The notes: generated by a model not told the origin, from the letters alone. A stretch of DNA of 64,000 nucleotides from Campylobacter coli LMG 9860 (GCF_000254135.1 NZ_AINS01000009.1:1-64000), one strand, 5' to 3'; shown: positions 23,601-36,864, counted from the stretch's first letter. Translations and numbers: made by a program.

Positions 23601-25187
23601 ATCTAAAGGTGGATTAGTCACTTGAGCAAAAAGTTGTTTAAAATAATTATACAAAGGCTGATAAGTCTTAGAAAGAATAGCCAAAGGAGTATCCACACCC
23701 ATAGCCGCTAAAGCTTCTTTGCCATTTTGTGCCATACTTGCTACACTCATTTTAAGCTCATCATAGCTCCATCCAAAAGCTTTTTGAAGTTTTAAAACCT
23801 CATCTTCTTTTAAAAATTTATGTTTATAAACCCCGCTGTGTTGTTTTTCAAGCTCTACTAAATTTTTAAGCCATTGTTTATAAGGCTTCGCATTAGCATA
23901 ATGCTCTTTGATTTCATTATCAGCTATTACTCTACCTCTTGCAGTATCTACAAGTAAAAGTTTTCCAGGTTCTAGGCGTTTTTTAGCTTTGATATTGTTT
24001 TCATCAAGTTTTAAAGCTCCTGTTTCGCTTGAAAGTATGAGCATATCATCTTTTGTAAGATAATATCTTGAAGGACGAAAACCATTTCTATCTAAACTCG
24101 CCCCCATGATAACCCCATCAGTAAAAACTATAGCAGCAGGTCCATCCCAAGGCTCCATCAATAAAGAATGATACTCATAAAAAGCACGCTTTTTACTTCC
24201 CATGTTCTCATTTTTATGCCATGGTTCTGGCACCATCATCATAAAAGCTTCTTCTAAAGTGCGTCCATTTAAAGCTAAAAATTCTAAAGTATTATCAAAC
24301 ATAGCAGAATCACTACTTGGTTTTGCTATGATAGGAAAAATTTCATCTAAATTTTCAAAATATTCGCTCTCCATCAAACCTTCTCTAGCTCTTATGCTAT
24401 CGACATTTCCTCGTATAGTGTTAATCTCTCCATTATGCACCATATAGCGGTTTGGATGAGCTCTTTCCCAGCTTGGGAAGGTATTAGTCGAAAAACGAGA
24501 ATGCACCAAAGCAATGGCTGATTTCATATTGACATCTTTAAAATCAAGATAAAAATCACTCAATTGAGTAGAAAGAAGCATTCCTTTATAAACTATAGTG
24601 CGTGAAGAAAAGCTTGAAAAATAAAATTTAGGCACATTAATAGCTCTTTTTTCTATAAGACGACGACAAGCATAAAGTACTCTTTCAAATTCAAGTCCTG
24701 CATTAACCGTGCTTGGTTTTTTTACAAAAGCTTGTAAAAAATAAGGCATAGCTTTTAAAGCGCTTGCTCCTATATCGCTAGGATTAAAAGGCACTTCTCT
24801 AAAACCTAAAAATTCTAAATTTTTATCTTTTAAACCTTGTAAAAATATCGCTTTTGCTTCTTCTTTAGCATCTGCATTAGGCGATAAAAACATTTGAGCT
24901 ACAGCATAATCACCTTTTTGAGGAAGCTCAAAACCAAGCTCTTGAGTCATGAAAAAATCATGAGGAATTTGAATCAAAATTCCCGCTCCATCACCTGAAT
25001 TTTCTTCAGCTCCCGCACCGCCTCGGTGTTCAAGATTCATCAAAATTTCTAAAGCGTCACAAATAACCTTATAAGAAGCAATACCGCGTATATTGGCAAC
25101 TGCGGCAATACCACAGGCATCGTGTTCATTTTTAGGGTGATATAAACCTACGCTTTGATTGTTTTCTAAGATATTTTCCAAATCCAT
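20697..25187 (-). CDS. gltB: Glutamate synthase large subunit
   Basis: Alpha subunit of NADPH-GOGAT, 1496 residues. A short propeptide precedes the Ntn-type catalytic cysteine in DACGIAAVANI (about residue 25), which takes ammonia from glutamine. The FMN-binding synthase domain is in the middle (for example KPGEGGQLMGFKV, then GYDGGTGASPRTS). The 3Fe-4S cysteines are CTMMRVCHLNTCPFG. The C-terminal GXGXG beta-helix follows (GNAGNSFGAFL, GMSGGVVYIFGRHNEA). No frameshift is visible. Confidence 0.97.
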   Translation of the reverse strand: MDLENILENNQSVGLYHPKNEHDACGIAAVANIRGIASYKVICDALEILMNLEHRGGAGAEENSGDGAGILIQIPHDFFMTQELGFELPQKGDYAVAQMFLSPNADAKEEAKAIFLQGLKDKNLEFLGFREVPFNPSDIGASALKAMPYFLQAFVKKPSTVNAGLEFERVLYACRRLIEKRAINVPKFYFSSFSSRTIVYKGMLLSTQLSDFYLDFKDVNMKSAIALVHSRFSTNTFPSWERAHPNRYMVHNGEINTIRGNVDSIRAREGLMESEYFENLDEIFPIIAKPSSDSAMFDNTLEFLALNGRTLEEAFMMMVPEPWHKNENMGSKKRAFYEYHSLLMEPWDGPAAIVFTDGVIMGASLDRNGFRPSRYYLTKDDMLILSSETGALKLDENNIKAKKRLEPGKLLLVDTARGRVIADNEIKEHYANAKPYKQWLKNLVELEKQHSGVYKHKFLKEDEVLKLQKAFGWSYDELKMSVASMAQNGKEALAAMGVDTPLAILSKTYQPLYNYFKQLFAQVTNPPLDAIREEIVTSTRIYLGSEGNLLKPDENNAKRVKISLPIISNEELFEVKALNNFQVKEFSILYDYSKKTLEKALDELCVKIEDEVKKGVSIIILSDKGVDEKNAYIPALLAVSGVHNHLVRKNLRTHTSLIIESGEPREIHHFACLLGYGATVINPYLVYESIQKLIANKDLNLSYEKAVENFIKASSSGIVKIASKMGVSTLQSYNGSALFECLGLSSKVIDKYFTSTISRIEGMDLEDFEKELIALHKHAFNDTHKALDSKGIHGFRSAKEEHLIDPLVIFNLQQACRNKDYKSFKKYSALVDEKQVNLRSLMEFDFSEAISIDKVESVESIVKRFRTGAMSYGSISKEAHECLAQAMNKIGAKSNSGEGGEDEERYEIKDGVNKNSAIKQVASGRFGVDLNYLSHAKELQIKVAQGAKPGEGGQLMGFKVYPWIAKARHSTAGVTLISPPPHHDIYSIEDLAQLIYDLKNANKDAKISVKLVSENGIGTVAAGVAKAGANLILVSGYDGGTGASPRTSIPHAGIPWELGLAETHQTLILNKLRDRVRLETDGKLMNGRDLAIAALLGAEEFGFATAPLIVMGCTMMRVCHLNTCPFGIATQDTELRDRFKGKVDDVVNFMYFIAEELREYMARLGFERLDDMIGRVDKLRQKPMQGKAGKVNLDKILKSLPTYNRTAVHFKDYKDNKLEKTIDYRILLPLCKNAVEKKEPIKLSLEVGNQSRTFATMLSSEILKTYGKDALSEDSIQIKAIGNAGNSFGAFLLKGIKLEIIGDSNDYLGKGLSGGKIIAKISNEATFSPEENIIAGNACLYGATEGEVYLDGIAGERFCVRNSGAKAVVLGTGVHGCEYMTGGLVVVLGDVGANFAAGMSGGVVYIFGRHNEAHVNTELVDIKDLSTKDEKELKTMIENHIAYTNSKKAKDILEKFDKKDFFKVMPRDYEKMLEMIELCKDEEDPSLAAFLKITQK

Positions 25188-25234
25188 TTTATTCTCCTTA
25201 TAAGATTGATTTTAAATTTGATAGCTTGTTAAGG

Positions 25235-25240
25235 ATTATA
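25235..25240 (-). promoter_or_regulatory. Extended -10 promoter of gltBD
   Basis: On the minus strand TGT precedes TATAAT, an extended -10 element, 48 bases before the gltB start. A T-rich region lies upstream as usual in Campylobacter. Confidence 0.5.
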
Positions 25241-25320
25241 ACATATATTTTTTTAATATCGAGATATTTTTTATCTTAAAAATAAATAAATTAAAAAATA
25301 TTTCAATGGATTTATAAAAA

Positions 25321-26622
25321 TTATAAAAACATCGCTATGATACTTCCTAAAATCAGCAAAGGCCCATTATAAAAAATAAAAGTAGGAATACAAGTATCTT
25401 TTATATGATCGTGTTGCTTATCTACACTTAATCCCACACTCGTTCCCATCGTCGTTTCACTTGCTGGACTTCCTGCATCTCCTAAGGCCCCTGCTACTCC
25501 TAAGATAAATATAATAAGTGCTGCGCTAAAACCAAGTTCTAAACAAAGCGGACAAAAAAGTGTAGCTATGATAGGAATAGTCCCAAAAGAAGTACCTATA
25601 CCCATGGTAATAATAAGACCTATTAAAAGCATTAAAAATACCGCTAAAAATTTATTTTCTTGCATCCAAGGCACTACGGAATTTACAAGCTCATTTACAG
25701 CACCGCTTTGTTTTAAAACTTCTCCATAACCCGCTGCTACAAGCATAACAAAAGCGATAAAGCCCATTAATTTAAGTCCATCATCAAAAATATCATTGAC
25801 ACTTTTATATTCAACTCCGCCCAAAATCACCATAGAAATAAAGCCCAAAAGCCCTGATAAAGGTAAATTCATCGTAAAAATTTGTAAAACCAAAGTCAAA
25901 ATAAGCCCTACTAAAACGCCCCATTCTTTGCGTCCCATTTTGATATTATCAAAATCCATTTTTTGAATTTCTATTTCTTGATATTCTCTTGGTTTTCTAT
26001 AAAATACAAAAAGCGCTAAAAAAAGTCCTAACACCATACAAATAGCAGCATAATACATCGCATTTGTTACATCTGCTAAGTTGACATTAACCCCATTTTT
26101 TTCCAAATTTTCTCTTAAAAGATCTTGGAAGTTAAGTCCAAAACCTATAGGCAAAACCATATAAGGTGTCGTAAGTCCAAAGGTTAAAGCACAAGCAACA
26201 GCCCTACGATCGATTTTTAATTTATTAAAAAGACTTAGAAGTGGTGGGATTAGCAAAGGAATAAACGCCACATGAATAGGAATTAAATTCTGCGAAAAAC
26301 AAGAAATCAAAGCTATGGACAAAAGTAAAAGATATTTTTTATGAGAGATAAAACGACTGACTACCTTAATCAAATAAGCTGTTAAATTTGTCCTTGAAAT
26401 CGCAGCAGCAATAGCACCTAAAAGTATATAACTTAAAGCGGTTTTTAAATTTCCCTTCATTCCGTCGATTAAAATACTCATAGTTTCCATAATCTCAATA
26501 TGAGAAAAAATTCCAGCAACTAAAGCAGAAATCAAAAGACTCAAAAGTACATTAAAACGAAATAAACAAAGTAAAGTCATCAAAACTACACTGATGATGA
26601 TAGGATTTGTAAGCAGGGTCAA
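25321..26622 (-). CDS. Na+/H+ antiporter (NhaC/YuiF-like) family membrane protein
   Basis: A 433-residue polytopic inner-membrane protein with about 11-12 hydrophobic segments, including ALSYILLGAIAAAIS, SQNLIPIHVAFIPLLIPPLL and a Gly-rich GVAGALGDAGSPASETTMG near the end. It belongs to the Na+/H+ antiporter/amino-acid transporter group annotated as YuiF or Cj0006. Whether it carries sodium or an amino acid cannot be told. The start is a TTG at 26622, seven bases after AAGGA. It is upstream of gltB but transcribed from its own unit. Confidence 0.8.
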   Translation of the reverse strand: MTLLTNPIIISVVLMTLLCLFRFNVLLSLLISALVAGIFSHIEIMETMSILIDGMKGNLKTALSYILLGAIAAAISRTNLTAYLIKVVSRFISHKKYLLLLSIALISCFSQNLIPIHVAFIPLLIPPLLSLFNKLKIDRRAVACALTFGLTTPYMVLPIGFGLNFQDLLRENLEKNGVNVNLADVTNAMYYAAICMVLGLFLALFVFYRKPREYQEIEIQKMDFDNIKMGRKEWGVLVGLILTLVLQIFTMNLPLSGLLGFISMVILGGVEYKSVNDIFDDGLKLMGFIAFVMLVAAGYGEVLKQSGAVNELVNSVVPWMQENKFLAVFLMLLIGLIITMGIGTSFGTIPIIATLFCPLCLELGFSAALIIFILGVAGALGDAGSPASETTMGTSVGLSVDKQHDHIKDTCIPTFIFYNGPLLILGSIIAMFL

Positions 26623-26852
26623 AATTTTTCCTTGTGAATTTATAAAAGCTTAATTCTAAAGAAAAATTTTTTAAAATGAGATAAAAATTATCAATGAATT
26701 AATATGTAAATTTTAGTAACATTGATAAATATATGTTACTTTTTTTCATATTTAAGATAAAAATTCTATTATTACACAAATTTTTAAAATAAAAAGCCTT
26801 AATTCATTGAATTTTTTGTTATATTGAATTATAAACATTGAAAGGAGTACCC

Positions 26853-27212
26853 ATGAATTTAAATGCGGAGCAAAAAAATGCTGTTTTGAGATTTAAAAAG
26901 TTTGTTTCTTTTAGAAACAAAATATCTCTTAACCTATCTTTGATAGTGCTTATTTGTTACTATATCTTTGTTTTAGGTATAGGACTTATGCCTGAAATTT
27001 TAGGGTATAAACTGGGTCCTAGTTCCATCACGCTTGGTATTATGGTAGGCATTGGCCTGATTTTATTGTGTATTATTTCCACAGGAATTTACACTTTTAT
27101 CGCAAATTATTTTCTTGATAAAGAGCAAGAAGAAGTGATTAAAAACTTGGAAAATGAAGGGTTGCTTGATGCGTTAAAAGATGGAAAAATCAATTATAAG
27201 GAGCTAGTATGA
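26853..27212 (+). CDS. DUF485 membrane protein linked to ActP
   Basis: A 119-residue protein with two clear membrane helices (about 26-46 and 57-85), of the DUF485 family (YjcH type) that almost always precedes ActP-like symporters. The ATG at 26853 has AAAGGAG seven bases upstream. An in-frame TTG 15 bases earlier would put the ribosome site inside the gene, so I reject it. Its stop overlaps the actP ATG (ATGA), showing translational coupling. Confidence 0.88.
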   Translation: MNLNAEQKNAVLRFKKFVSFRNKISLNLSLIVLICYYIFVLGIGLMPEILGYKLGPSSITLGIMVGIGLILLCIISTGIYTFIANYFLDKEQEEVIKNLENEGLLDALKDGKINYKELV

Positions 27213-28855
27213 AAGTCTTTATATTTTTAAGTTTAATCTTTAATTTAGCCTTAAGCGCCGGTTTTGATCTAGGAGAAGTTCATCAAAAACCTATAAATAT
27301 AACTGCTGTTGGTATGTTTTTAGTCTTTGTTTTAGCTACTTTGTTTATCACCTATTATTCTAACAAAAAATCCAAATCCAAAAGTGGATTTTATACCGCC
27401 GGAGGAAATATCACAGGAATGCAAAATGGTGTAGCTATAGCGGGGGATTATATGAGTGCGGCAAGCTTTCTTGGAATTACCGCTTTAGTTTTTACTAATG
27501 GCTTTGATGGGCTTATTTATTCTATAGGATTTTTAGTGGGTTGGCCTATTATTTTATTTTTAATTGCAGAAAAATTTAGAAATCTTGGCAAATTTACCTT
27601 TGCAGATATTACCGCTTATCGTTTAGAAGCTAAGCCTATACGCGTTATATCAGCTATTTCTGCTTTAAGCGTTATTATCTTTTATCTTATTGCTCAAATG
27701 GTAGGAGCAGGACAACTCATACAATTGCTTTTTGGTTTACCTTACACTTTTGCGGTTGTTTTGGTCGGAATTTTAATGATTTGTTATGTAACCTTTGGAG
27801 GAATGCACGCAACCACTTGGGTGCAAATCATCAAAGCCATTTTACTTCTAGCAGGGGCTACTTTTATGGCTGTTATGATTTTATACCTTACGAAATTTGA
27901 TTTAAAATATTATTTTGATTTAGCCATTTCTCATCATCCAAAAGGTGAAAACATAATGAAACCAGGGACTTTTTTGCCTGATACCGTATCAGCTCTTTCT
28001 TTAGGCTTGGCTCTTATGTTTGGAACTGCGGGTTTACCTCATATACTTATGCGATTTTTTACCGTAAAAGATGCTAAAGAAGCTAGAAAGTCAGTATTTT
28101 ATGCAACAGGATTTATAGGGTATTTTTACATACTTACTTTCATCATAGGCTTTGGTGCTATAGCGCTCTTACTTGGTAATCCTCAATTTACTAACGCTGA
28201 TGGAAGTTTTAATGGGGCTAGTAATATGATAGCAGTTACCTTAGCTGATGTTTTGGGTGGAGATGTCTTTTTAGGATTTATTTCAGCAGTAGCTTTTGCT
28301 ACTATTTTAGCAGTCGTTGCAGGACTTGCGATTTCAGGTGCAGGAGCTATAAGTCATGATTTATATGTCAATGTTATCAAAAAGGGTGATGTCAAACATG
28401 AAGATGAAATGAGAGTTACAAAAATCGCAACTATAGCTATAGGAATTTTTGCTATTTTGCTAGGCATTGTCTTTGAAAAACAAAATGTTGCTTTTACCGT
28501 AGGACTTGCTTTTGCTATTGCTGCGAGTGTAAATTTTCCTATACTTTTACTCTGTATTTATTGGAAAAATCTTACCACTAAAGGCGCTTTTTGGGGTGGA
28601 CTTATAGGACTTATAGTCGTTCTTGCTCTTGTGATTTTAAGCCCTAGTATATGGGTAAAAAGTTTTGGTTTTAGTGAAGCTATTTTTCCTTATGATCATC
28701 CTGCTTTATTTTCAATGCCTTTAAGTTTTATACTCATTTATATCATTTCAAAATTGGATAATTCTAAAAGAGCTAAAAAAGATAAAGAAGGTTTTGAAGC
28801 ACAAGATTTTAGAGCTCAAAGCGGTGTGGGAGTAAGTGAAGCTGTGGCGCATTAA
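27209..28855 (+). CDS. actP: ActP-type cation/acetate symporter
   Basis: Sodium:solute symporter for acetate or related short monocarboxylates. The 548 residues carry an N-terminal signal-like segment ([15 protein letters not shown]), then about 13 helices. Family segments include [20 protein letters not shown], the MSAASFLG that follows it, and [15 protein letters not shown]. It is coupled to the DUF485 gene as in E. coli yjcH-actP. Substrate by homology only; acetate, propionate and pyruvate are all known in this family. A strong terminator follows. Confidence 0.88.
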   Translation: MKVFIFLSLIFNLALSAGFDLGEVHQKPINITAVGMFLVFVLATLFITYYSNKKSKSKSGFYTAGGNITGMQNGVAIAGDYMSAASFLGITALVFTNGFDGLIYSIGFLVGWPIILFLIAEKFRNLGKFTFADITAYRLEAKPIRVISAISALSVIIFYLIAQMVGAGQLIQLLFGLPYTFAVVLVGILMICYVTFGGMHATTWVQIIKAILLLAGATFMAVMILYLTKFDLKYYFDLAISHHPKGENIMKPGTFLPDTVSALSLGLALMFGTAGLPHILMRFFTVKDAKEARKSVFYATGFIGYFYILTFIIGFGAIALLLGNPQFTNADGSFNGASNMIAVTLADVLGGDVFLGFISAVAFATILAVVAGLAISGAGAISHDLYVNVIKKGDVKHEDEMRVTKIATIAIGIFAILLGIVFEKQNVAFTVGLAFAIAASVNFPILLLCIYWKNLTTKGAFWGGLIGLIVVLALVILSPSIWVKSFGFSEAIFPYDHPALFSMPLSFILIYIISKLDNSKRAKKDKEGFEAQDFRAQSGVGVSEAVAH

Positions 28856-28859
28856 ACAA

Positions 28860-28894
28860 AAAAAGCTTCTTTACATTTAGCACAGAAGCTTTTT
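28860..28894 (+). terminator. Terminator of actP
   Basis: An 11-bp stem AAAAAGCTTCT (28860-28870) with AGAAGCTTTTT (28884-28894), ending in a T run. Confidence 0.88.
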
Positions 28895-28935
28895 TAAATT
28901 TAAACCAGTAAATATTCTCATTAGAAAAGTATTTT

Positions 28936-28960
28936 AGGACTTTACTTAACATAAAGTCCT
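28936..28960 (-). terminator. Terminator of the cytochrome c pseudogene unit
   Basis: A 9-bp stem (28936-28944 with 28952-28960) lies 14 bases beyond the cytochrome stop on the minus strand and is followed there by an A/T tail. Confidence 0.6.
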
Positions 28961-28973
28961 TTAGAGTTTATCT

Positions 28974-29360
28974 TTATTTGTAGTTTCTACCCAAATACTC
29001 ACCTAAATACTGCAATTCTTTATCGCTGATTTCAGTTTTACGGAAAAACGGCATTGAATGTTTACCATAACGCACAAAAATCGTTACCAAATCAGGGCTT
29101 AAATCCGTTCTATCTTCTAAAAGCGCAGGCATTCCCTCGCCATGACATGCTATACACCACTTACTATAAACTTGCTGTCCCTTTCTTTGATTTGCATTTA
29201 ATTTTTTACTATCAACGCTTGAAAATGCTGCAGGGGATCTTGGATTGTTTGGAATATACTCATAAACACTTATAGATTCACCCTTTGGCAACCATTCTTT
29301 ATCCTTAGCATTTAAATTCAGCAAGCAAACAAATAAAACAAAAAATAAAGCGATTTTTTT

Positions 29361-29364
<4 letters not shown>
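28974..29364 (-). pseudogene. Monohaem cytochrome c, frameshifted in its signal peptide
   Basis: The mature part has a CXXCH haem site (CIACH) and a later Met ligand candidate in HSMPFF. It resembles the cytochrome subunit of flavocytochromes such as p-cresol methylhydroxylase. The ATG at 29364 overlaps the stop of the flavoprotein remnant. It is followed by eight A residues that put the gene out of frame. With seven A the reading would be MKKIALFFVLFVCLLNLNA, a perfect signal peptide, joined in frame to KDKEWLPKG. So the gene is one base from intact. Slipped-strand switching could restore it; a start at 29324 would give a protein with no export signal. Confidence 0.75.
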
Positions 29365-30725
<1,361 letters not shown>

Positions 30726-30729
<4 letters not shown>

Positions 30730-31103
30730 AATTTAACTCCTTTTGGTGCCAAAATCCAAGTATAAAAATCACCTTGTTTTTTTTCATACGCAACACGCAT
30801 ACCATAATCCGCCGCCATAGTGCGGATCACAAAAAAAGTTGTCCCACTACTCACACTTCCAATGAGTGCTTTATTTTCAAAAGCTTCTTTAAGTTGTGAG
30901 TAAATATTGCTGATATCTTTTTCAATAAGTAAAATTTCATCCGCGTTAATGAAATTTCCTTGATGAGGAATTTCACTATCTTTGATAAAATATTTCACTT
31001 GTTTAGCTTGAGAAAATTCCAAAAAAGAAGCATTCAAACCAGAAAGACAAACAGCACTTAAAGCCGTAGCTTTTAAAAAATTTCTACGCGAAACTTCTAA
31101 CAT
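30726..31103 (-). CDS. Small Tat-exported protein of the flavocytochrome operon
   Basis: A 125-residue protein with a twin-arginine signal (VSRRNFLKATALSAVCLSGLNA, residues 4-25) and a compact C-terminal domain of no family I recognise. It is first in the minus-strand unit ahead of the flavoprotein and cytochrome remnants. Its place resembles the small pchX-like gene next to pchF in p-cresol operons, but that link is only positional. The frame is intact, so it may outlive its partners. Its TAA stop overlaps the lost start codon of the flavoprotein. Confidence 0.65.
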
Positions 31104-31228
31104 GAATTAATCCTTTTAAGTATTTAGTATTACAAATTATAAATCTATAAATTTAAAAAATAATTTGAGTAAAGATAAAATATGAATTATTGTAACAAAG
31201 TGTGAAATTTTTAAACAAAAAGATAAAA

Positions 31229-31259
31229 TTTAGTGTCAAATTTACAATCTGACACTAAA
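31229..31259 (-). terminator. Terminator of gyrB
   Basis: A 10-bp stem (31229-31238 with 31250-31259) seven bases past the gyrB stop is followed on the minus strand by a T-rich tail. Confidence 0.75.
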
Positions 31260-31265
31260 AAATTT

Positions 31266-33593
<2,328 letters not shown>

Positions 33594-33609
33594 TCAAGAT
33601 TTTAAGTTT

Positions 33610-34677
33610 TTATAAAATCATAGGCATGATAACCATAGATAAGCCTTGAGAATTTACTACAAAGGCTAAGTTAGGTTCATTTACACTTAAAGTGAATTGT
33701 TCTTCTTCGATTGAAGTTAAGAAATCAAGTAGGTATTTTATCTTGATATTAAGATTAAATTCTTCACTTACTCCTGTTTCGATTTCAAGTTCGGTTTTTG
33801 CTTCCATATTGTCTAAGCTTATACCTTCAAAGATGATTTTATCTTTGTTGAAATGAAGTTTCATTTTTTCAGTTACAACGCTGATTTTTTTAAGACTATC
33901 TATAAAATCTTCAGTTGAAAATTTAAGTTCTTGTTTGAAAGTTTTTGGGATAACTTTTTCATAATCAGGGAATTTATCATTGATAAGTTTTGTAAAGAAT
34001 TCAAAATTATCATTTTTAGCGATCAGCATATTTTCATCATAATAAATTTCGATTTTCTCATAAAAAAGTTTTTGCATTTCCATGATAGCTTTTTTAGGAA
34101 TGCTGATGTGAAATTCTTGATTGTTTGTTTTTTCAAGAGTATAAACTGCAAGGCGTCTTGTATCGGTTCCAACGAAATTTATTCTATCTGTTTTTATATC
34201 TAAAAATGCACCATTTAGAGAATATTTAGGGTTGTTAGTATCAATGCTTGGTAGAATTTTTTTAAGAGATCTACTTAAATCACTTGAATCAATGTCAAAT
34301 TGGTTTTTACCTTCTGTTTTAGGGAAATTTGGAAAATCTTCATGATTAAACATAGGAAGTTTGTATTTTGTACTTTTTTGTCTTATAAATAAAAAATTAT
34401 CTATGGTTTCTAATACCACTTCTTCATTGTTTAAACTTTTTATCACATCGGCTATGCTTTTTGCATTTGCAGTAGCAAATCCACCGCTTTCTACGCGAAT
34501 TTTTCTTATTTTATAGTTTATCCCTATTTCAAAATCACTCGCTCTAATGATAAGTTTATCCTCATCAGCTTCAAAAAGTAAATGTGAAGTGATGGTGCTA
34601 GAATCTTTTTTTTCTACATAGGCATTACATAAAAGTACCGCTGATTCAAGGGTATTTTTATTGATACTTAGTTTCAT
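33610..34677 (-). CDS. dnaN: DNA polymerase III beta clamp
   Basis: Sliding clamp that tethers the replicative polymerase and many repair proteins. It has 355 residues with three clamp domains (about 1-115, 116-235, 236-355). The N-terminus MKLSINKNTLESAVLLC and the C-terminal MVIMPMIL, part of the peptide-binding pocket, are typical. It follows dnaA and is separated from it by the oriC region. Confidence 0.96.
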   Translation of the reverse strand: MKLSINKNTLESAVLLCNAYVEKKDSSTITSHLLFEADEDKLIIRASDFEIGINYKIRKIRVESGGFATANAKSIADVIKSLNNEEVVLETIDNFLFIRQKSTKYKLPMFNHEDFPNFPKTEGKNQFDIDSSDLSRSLKKILPSIDTNNPKYSLNGAFLDIKTDRINFVGTDTRRLAVYTLEKTNNQEFHISIPKKAIMEMQKLFYEKIEIYYDENMLIAKNDNFEFFTKLINDKFPDYEKVIPKTFKQELKFSTEDFIDSLKKISVVTEKMKLHFNKDKIIFEGISLDNMEAKTELEIETGVSEEFNLNIKIKYLLDFLTSIEEEQFTLSVNEPNLAFVVNSQGLSMVIMPMIL

Positions 34678-34995
34678 TTTTTCTCCTTGGCTTTATTATA
34701 TATAATTTAAATTCATTGTAATAATAAGACTATTGAAATTGTGAAATTCTTTAGCAAAAAATTATTAAATTTGTATTTTACCATATTTTGCTTAATTATA
34801 TTTTTTCACATTTTGCTTTTTTTCTTTTCACATTTCTTCACTTAACTTTGACTTTTTGTAAGAATTTTGTTTTTTAATTCTTCGATTTTTGTTTTTATTT
34901 GCTCATCATCTTCCATGAGTTCTTTTATTTTTTTCACACTATGTGAAATAGCTGTGTGATCTTTCATCACAAAAAAGTTAGCAAGTTGTGAAAAA
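34678..34995. other. oriC: Chromosomal replication origin oriC
   Basis: The 164-base dnaA-dnaN gap is very AT-rich near dnaN (34690-34730, likely unwinding element) and holds DnaA-box-like 9-mers near dnaA. These are TTTTTCACA at 34802-34810, CTTTTCACA at 34824-34832 and AATTTCACA on the minus strand at 34740-34748. Three more lie inside the 3' end of dnaA: TTTTTCACA at 34930-34938, TATTTCACA (minus) at 34942-34950 and TTTTTCACA (minus) at 34987-34995. This matches the C. jejuni origin, reported in this gap with extra boxes inside dnaA. Confidence 0.85.
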
Positions 34996-36164
34996 GTAAG
35001 GCTTGTAAGTTCCCTTGCTAGGTAGATTGCTATGCGTCTTGCAGTAACGACATTTTGAGTTTTTTTGCTAGATTTCACATCGCTTGGTTTGATGTTAAAT
35101 TCTTTACAGATCAAAGATAAAATGTCTTCTATGCTTATATTTTCTTTCTTTTCTTTGATATGATCTTTCATCACGCTTTTTGCTAGCTCAAGGGTGATTT
35201 CTTGTCCAAGTATGTTAGCATAAGCATTTAAGCTTATGATGATACCTTCTATTTCTCTTATATTATCCCCTAAAGAAGTGGCGATATAATTAATGATATC
35301 ATTAGAAAGATTGATATCATTAAATTCGCATTTTTTGCGTATGATGGCTATTTTTGTATCCAGTTGAGGTGGAGTGATATCTGCTATGATACCATGAGCA
35401 AAACGACTTTTTAAGCGTTCGGTGATACCTTTTAGCATATTGGGTGGGTTATCACTTGTCATGATAATTTGCCCATCATTATTTTTAATCTCATTAAATA
35501 TAAAGAAAAACTCTTCTTGAATTTTGTCTGTTTTTCCTAAAAATTGCACATCATCTATGAGTAAAACATCACAATTTCTATATTTTTCGTGAAATTTATC
35601 TAAAGAGCCATTTTTTAAATTTGAAGTAAAATCATTGATAAAATTTTCACTCGTAGCATAAATCACTTTTTTTCCCATTTCCAAACTTGCATTTCCCACA
35701 GCTTGAAGCAAGTGCGTTTTTCCAAGCCCTGTAGGCCCATAGATAAAGATAGGATTATAAAGTTTTCCCAGTTTGTCTTTTTGTGAGATAGCTTTACAAG
35801 CTCCATAAGCGTATTTGTTAGAATCCCCCACTACAAAGCTTTCAAAAGTAAAAGAAGGATTTAAAATCGTACTTTGCGCCTTGATGTGAGCGATATCGAT
35901 TTTAGTGCTTTTGCTACTATGTTTTTGGCTTTGTGCTTGTATCAAAACGCTCGCTTTATTTCCGCTTTGTACTTCATAAAAATGTGAAATTTTTTTACCG
36001 TATTTTGTTTGTATGAATTTGGCTAAAAGCTCATTAGGAGCGTTAAAGACTAGAAAATCTGCTTTGCTTTGTTTTTCGTTAAATTTTAAGATAGCGATAT
36101 AATTTTCGTATTCGTTTTCACTTAATTCTTTTTTTAAATTTTCAAGTATTTGATTTGGATTCAT
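34842..36164 (-). CDS. dnaA: Chromosomal replication initiator DnaA
   Basis: ATP-dependent initiator that binds oriC and melts it. It has 440 residues: an N-terminal oligomerisation domain (about 1-75), a short linker, and an AAA+ core with Walker A GPTGLGKTHL (about 143) and Walker B LLIDDVQFLG (about 205). The C-terminal DNA-binding domain has the signature MKDHTAISHSVKKI. Its 3' end carries several DnaA boxes that belong to oriC. It is divergent from ruvC. Confidence 0.97.
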   Translation of the reverse strand: MNPNQILENLKKELSENEYENYIAILKFNEKQSKADFLVFNAPNELLAKFIQTKYGKKISHFYEVQSGNKASVLIQAQSQKHSSKSTKIDIAHIKAQSTILNPSFTFESFVVGDSNKYAYGACKAISQKDKLGKLYNPIFIYGPTGLGKTHLLQAVGNASLEMGKKVIYATSENFINDFTSNLKNGSLDKFHEKYRNCDVLLIDDVQFLGKTDKIQEEFFFIFNEIKNNDGQIIMTSDNPPNMLKGITERLKSRFAHGIIADITPPQLDTKIAIIRKKCEFNDINLSNDIINYIATSLGDNIREIEGIIISLNAYANILGQEITLELAKSVMKDHIKEKKENISIEDILSLICKEFNIKPSDVKSSKKTQNVVTARRIAIYLARELTSLTFSQLANFFVMKDHTAISHSVKKIKELMEDDEQIKTKIEELKNKILTKSQS

Positions 36165-36266
36165 AATCTCTCTTTAGTCTTTGTAAGCTTATAAATTTTA
36201 TCTTAAATTTTATAAAAAAAGGTTAAAATCAAGCTTTTGCATTTCATTATTGATTAAGGTGGAAGA

Positions 36267-36743
36267 TTGAAAATTTTAGGCATAGATCCTGGTTCAAGAA
36301 ATTGTGGTTATGCTATCATAGAAGCAAATAAAGGTAAAAATACCCTAATCGAAGCAGGACTTATAAAGATAAAACCCAGTACTTTACAGTATCAAATCAC
36401 AGAGCTTTGTGAGGGTTTGGACTTGATTTTTAAAAATCATTCTTTTGATGAGGTGGCTATAGAAGATATCTTTTTTGCTTACAATCCAAAAACCGTTTTA
36501 AAACTCGCACAATTTCGCGGAGCCCTATCTTTAAAAATTCTTCAAATTCATGGAGATTTTGCAGAATACACTCCCTTACAAGTAAAAAAAGCCGTTACAG
36601 GAAAAGCCAAAGCAACTAAAGAACAAGTTGCTTTTATGGTAAAAAGGCTTTTAGGACTTAGTAAAGATATTAAGCCTTTGGATATCACAGATGCTATTGC
36701 AGTAGCTTTAACCCATGCAGCAAATTTAAGAGTTAGGGTGTGA
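36267..36743 (+). CDS. ruvC: Holliday junction endonuclease RuvC
   Basis: Resolves Holliday junctions with RuvAB. The catalytic acids are visible in [13 protein letters not shown] (Asp7), [10 protein letters not shown] (Glu near 67) and [14 protein letters not shown] (near 142-146). It has 158 residues. The TTG start follows AAGGTGGA closely. It stands alone between dnaA and flgE2. Confidence 0.94.
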   Translation: MKILGIDPGSRNCGYAIIEANKGKNTLIEAGLIKIKPSTLQYQITELCEGLDLIFKNHSFDEVAIEDIFFAYNPKTVLKLAQFRGALSLKILQIHGDFAEYTPLQVKKAVTGKAKATKEQVAFMVKRLLGLSKDIKPLDITDAIAVALTHAANLRVRV

Positions 36744-36850
36744 TTTTAGTAATTTTTATTACACAAAAGCCCAAAGCTTCATAAACTCCTAAAATACCTT
36801 TAAATTTTTTATATAAATTTTTAAAAAATTCATAAAAAATTTCAAAAGTT

Positions 36851-36864
36851 GGAACAGAACTTGC
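36851..36864 (+). promoter_or_regulatory. Sigma-54 promoter of flgE2
   Basis: GG at 36851-36852 and GC at 36863-36864 are separated by exactly ten bases, with context TTGGAAC...TTGCTT, the RpoN -24/-12 pattern. It lies 60 bases before flgE2, a hook gene of the class that is RpoN-dependent in Campylobacter. Confidence 0.8.
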
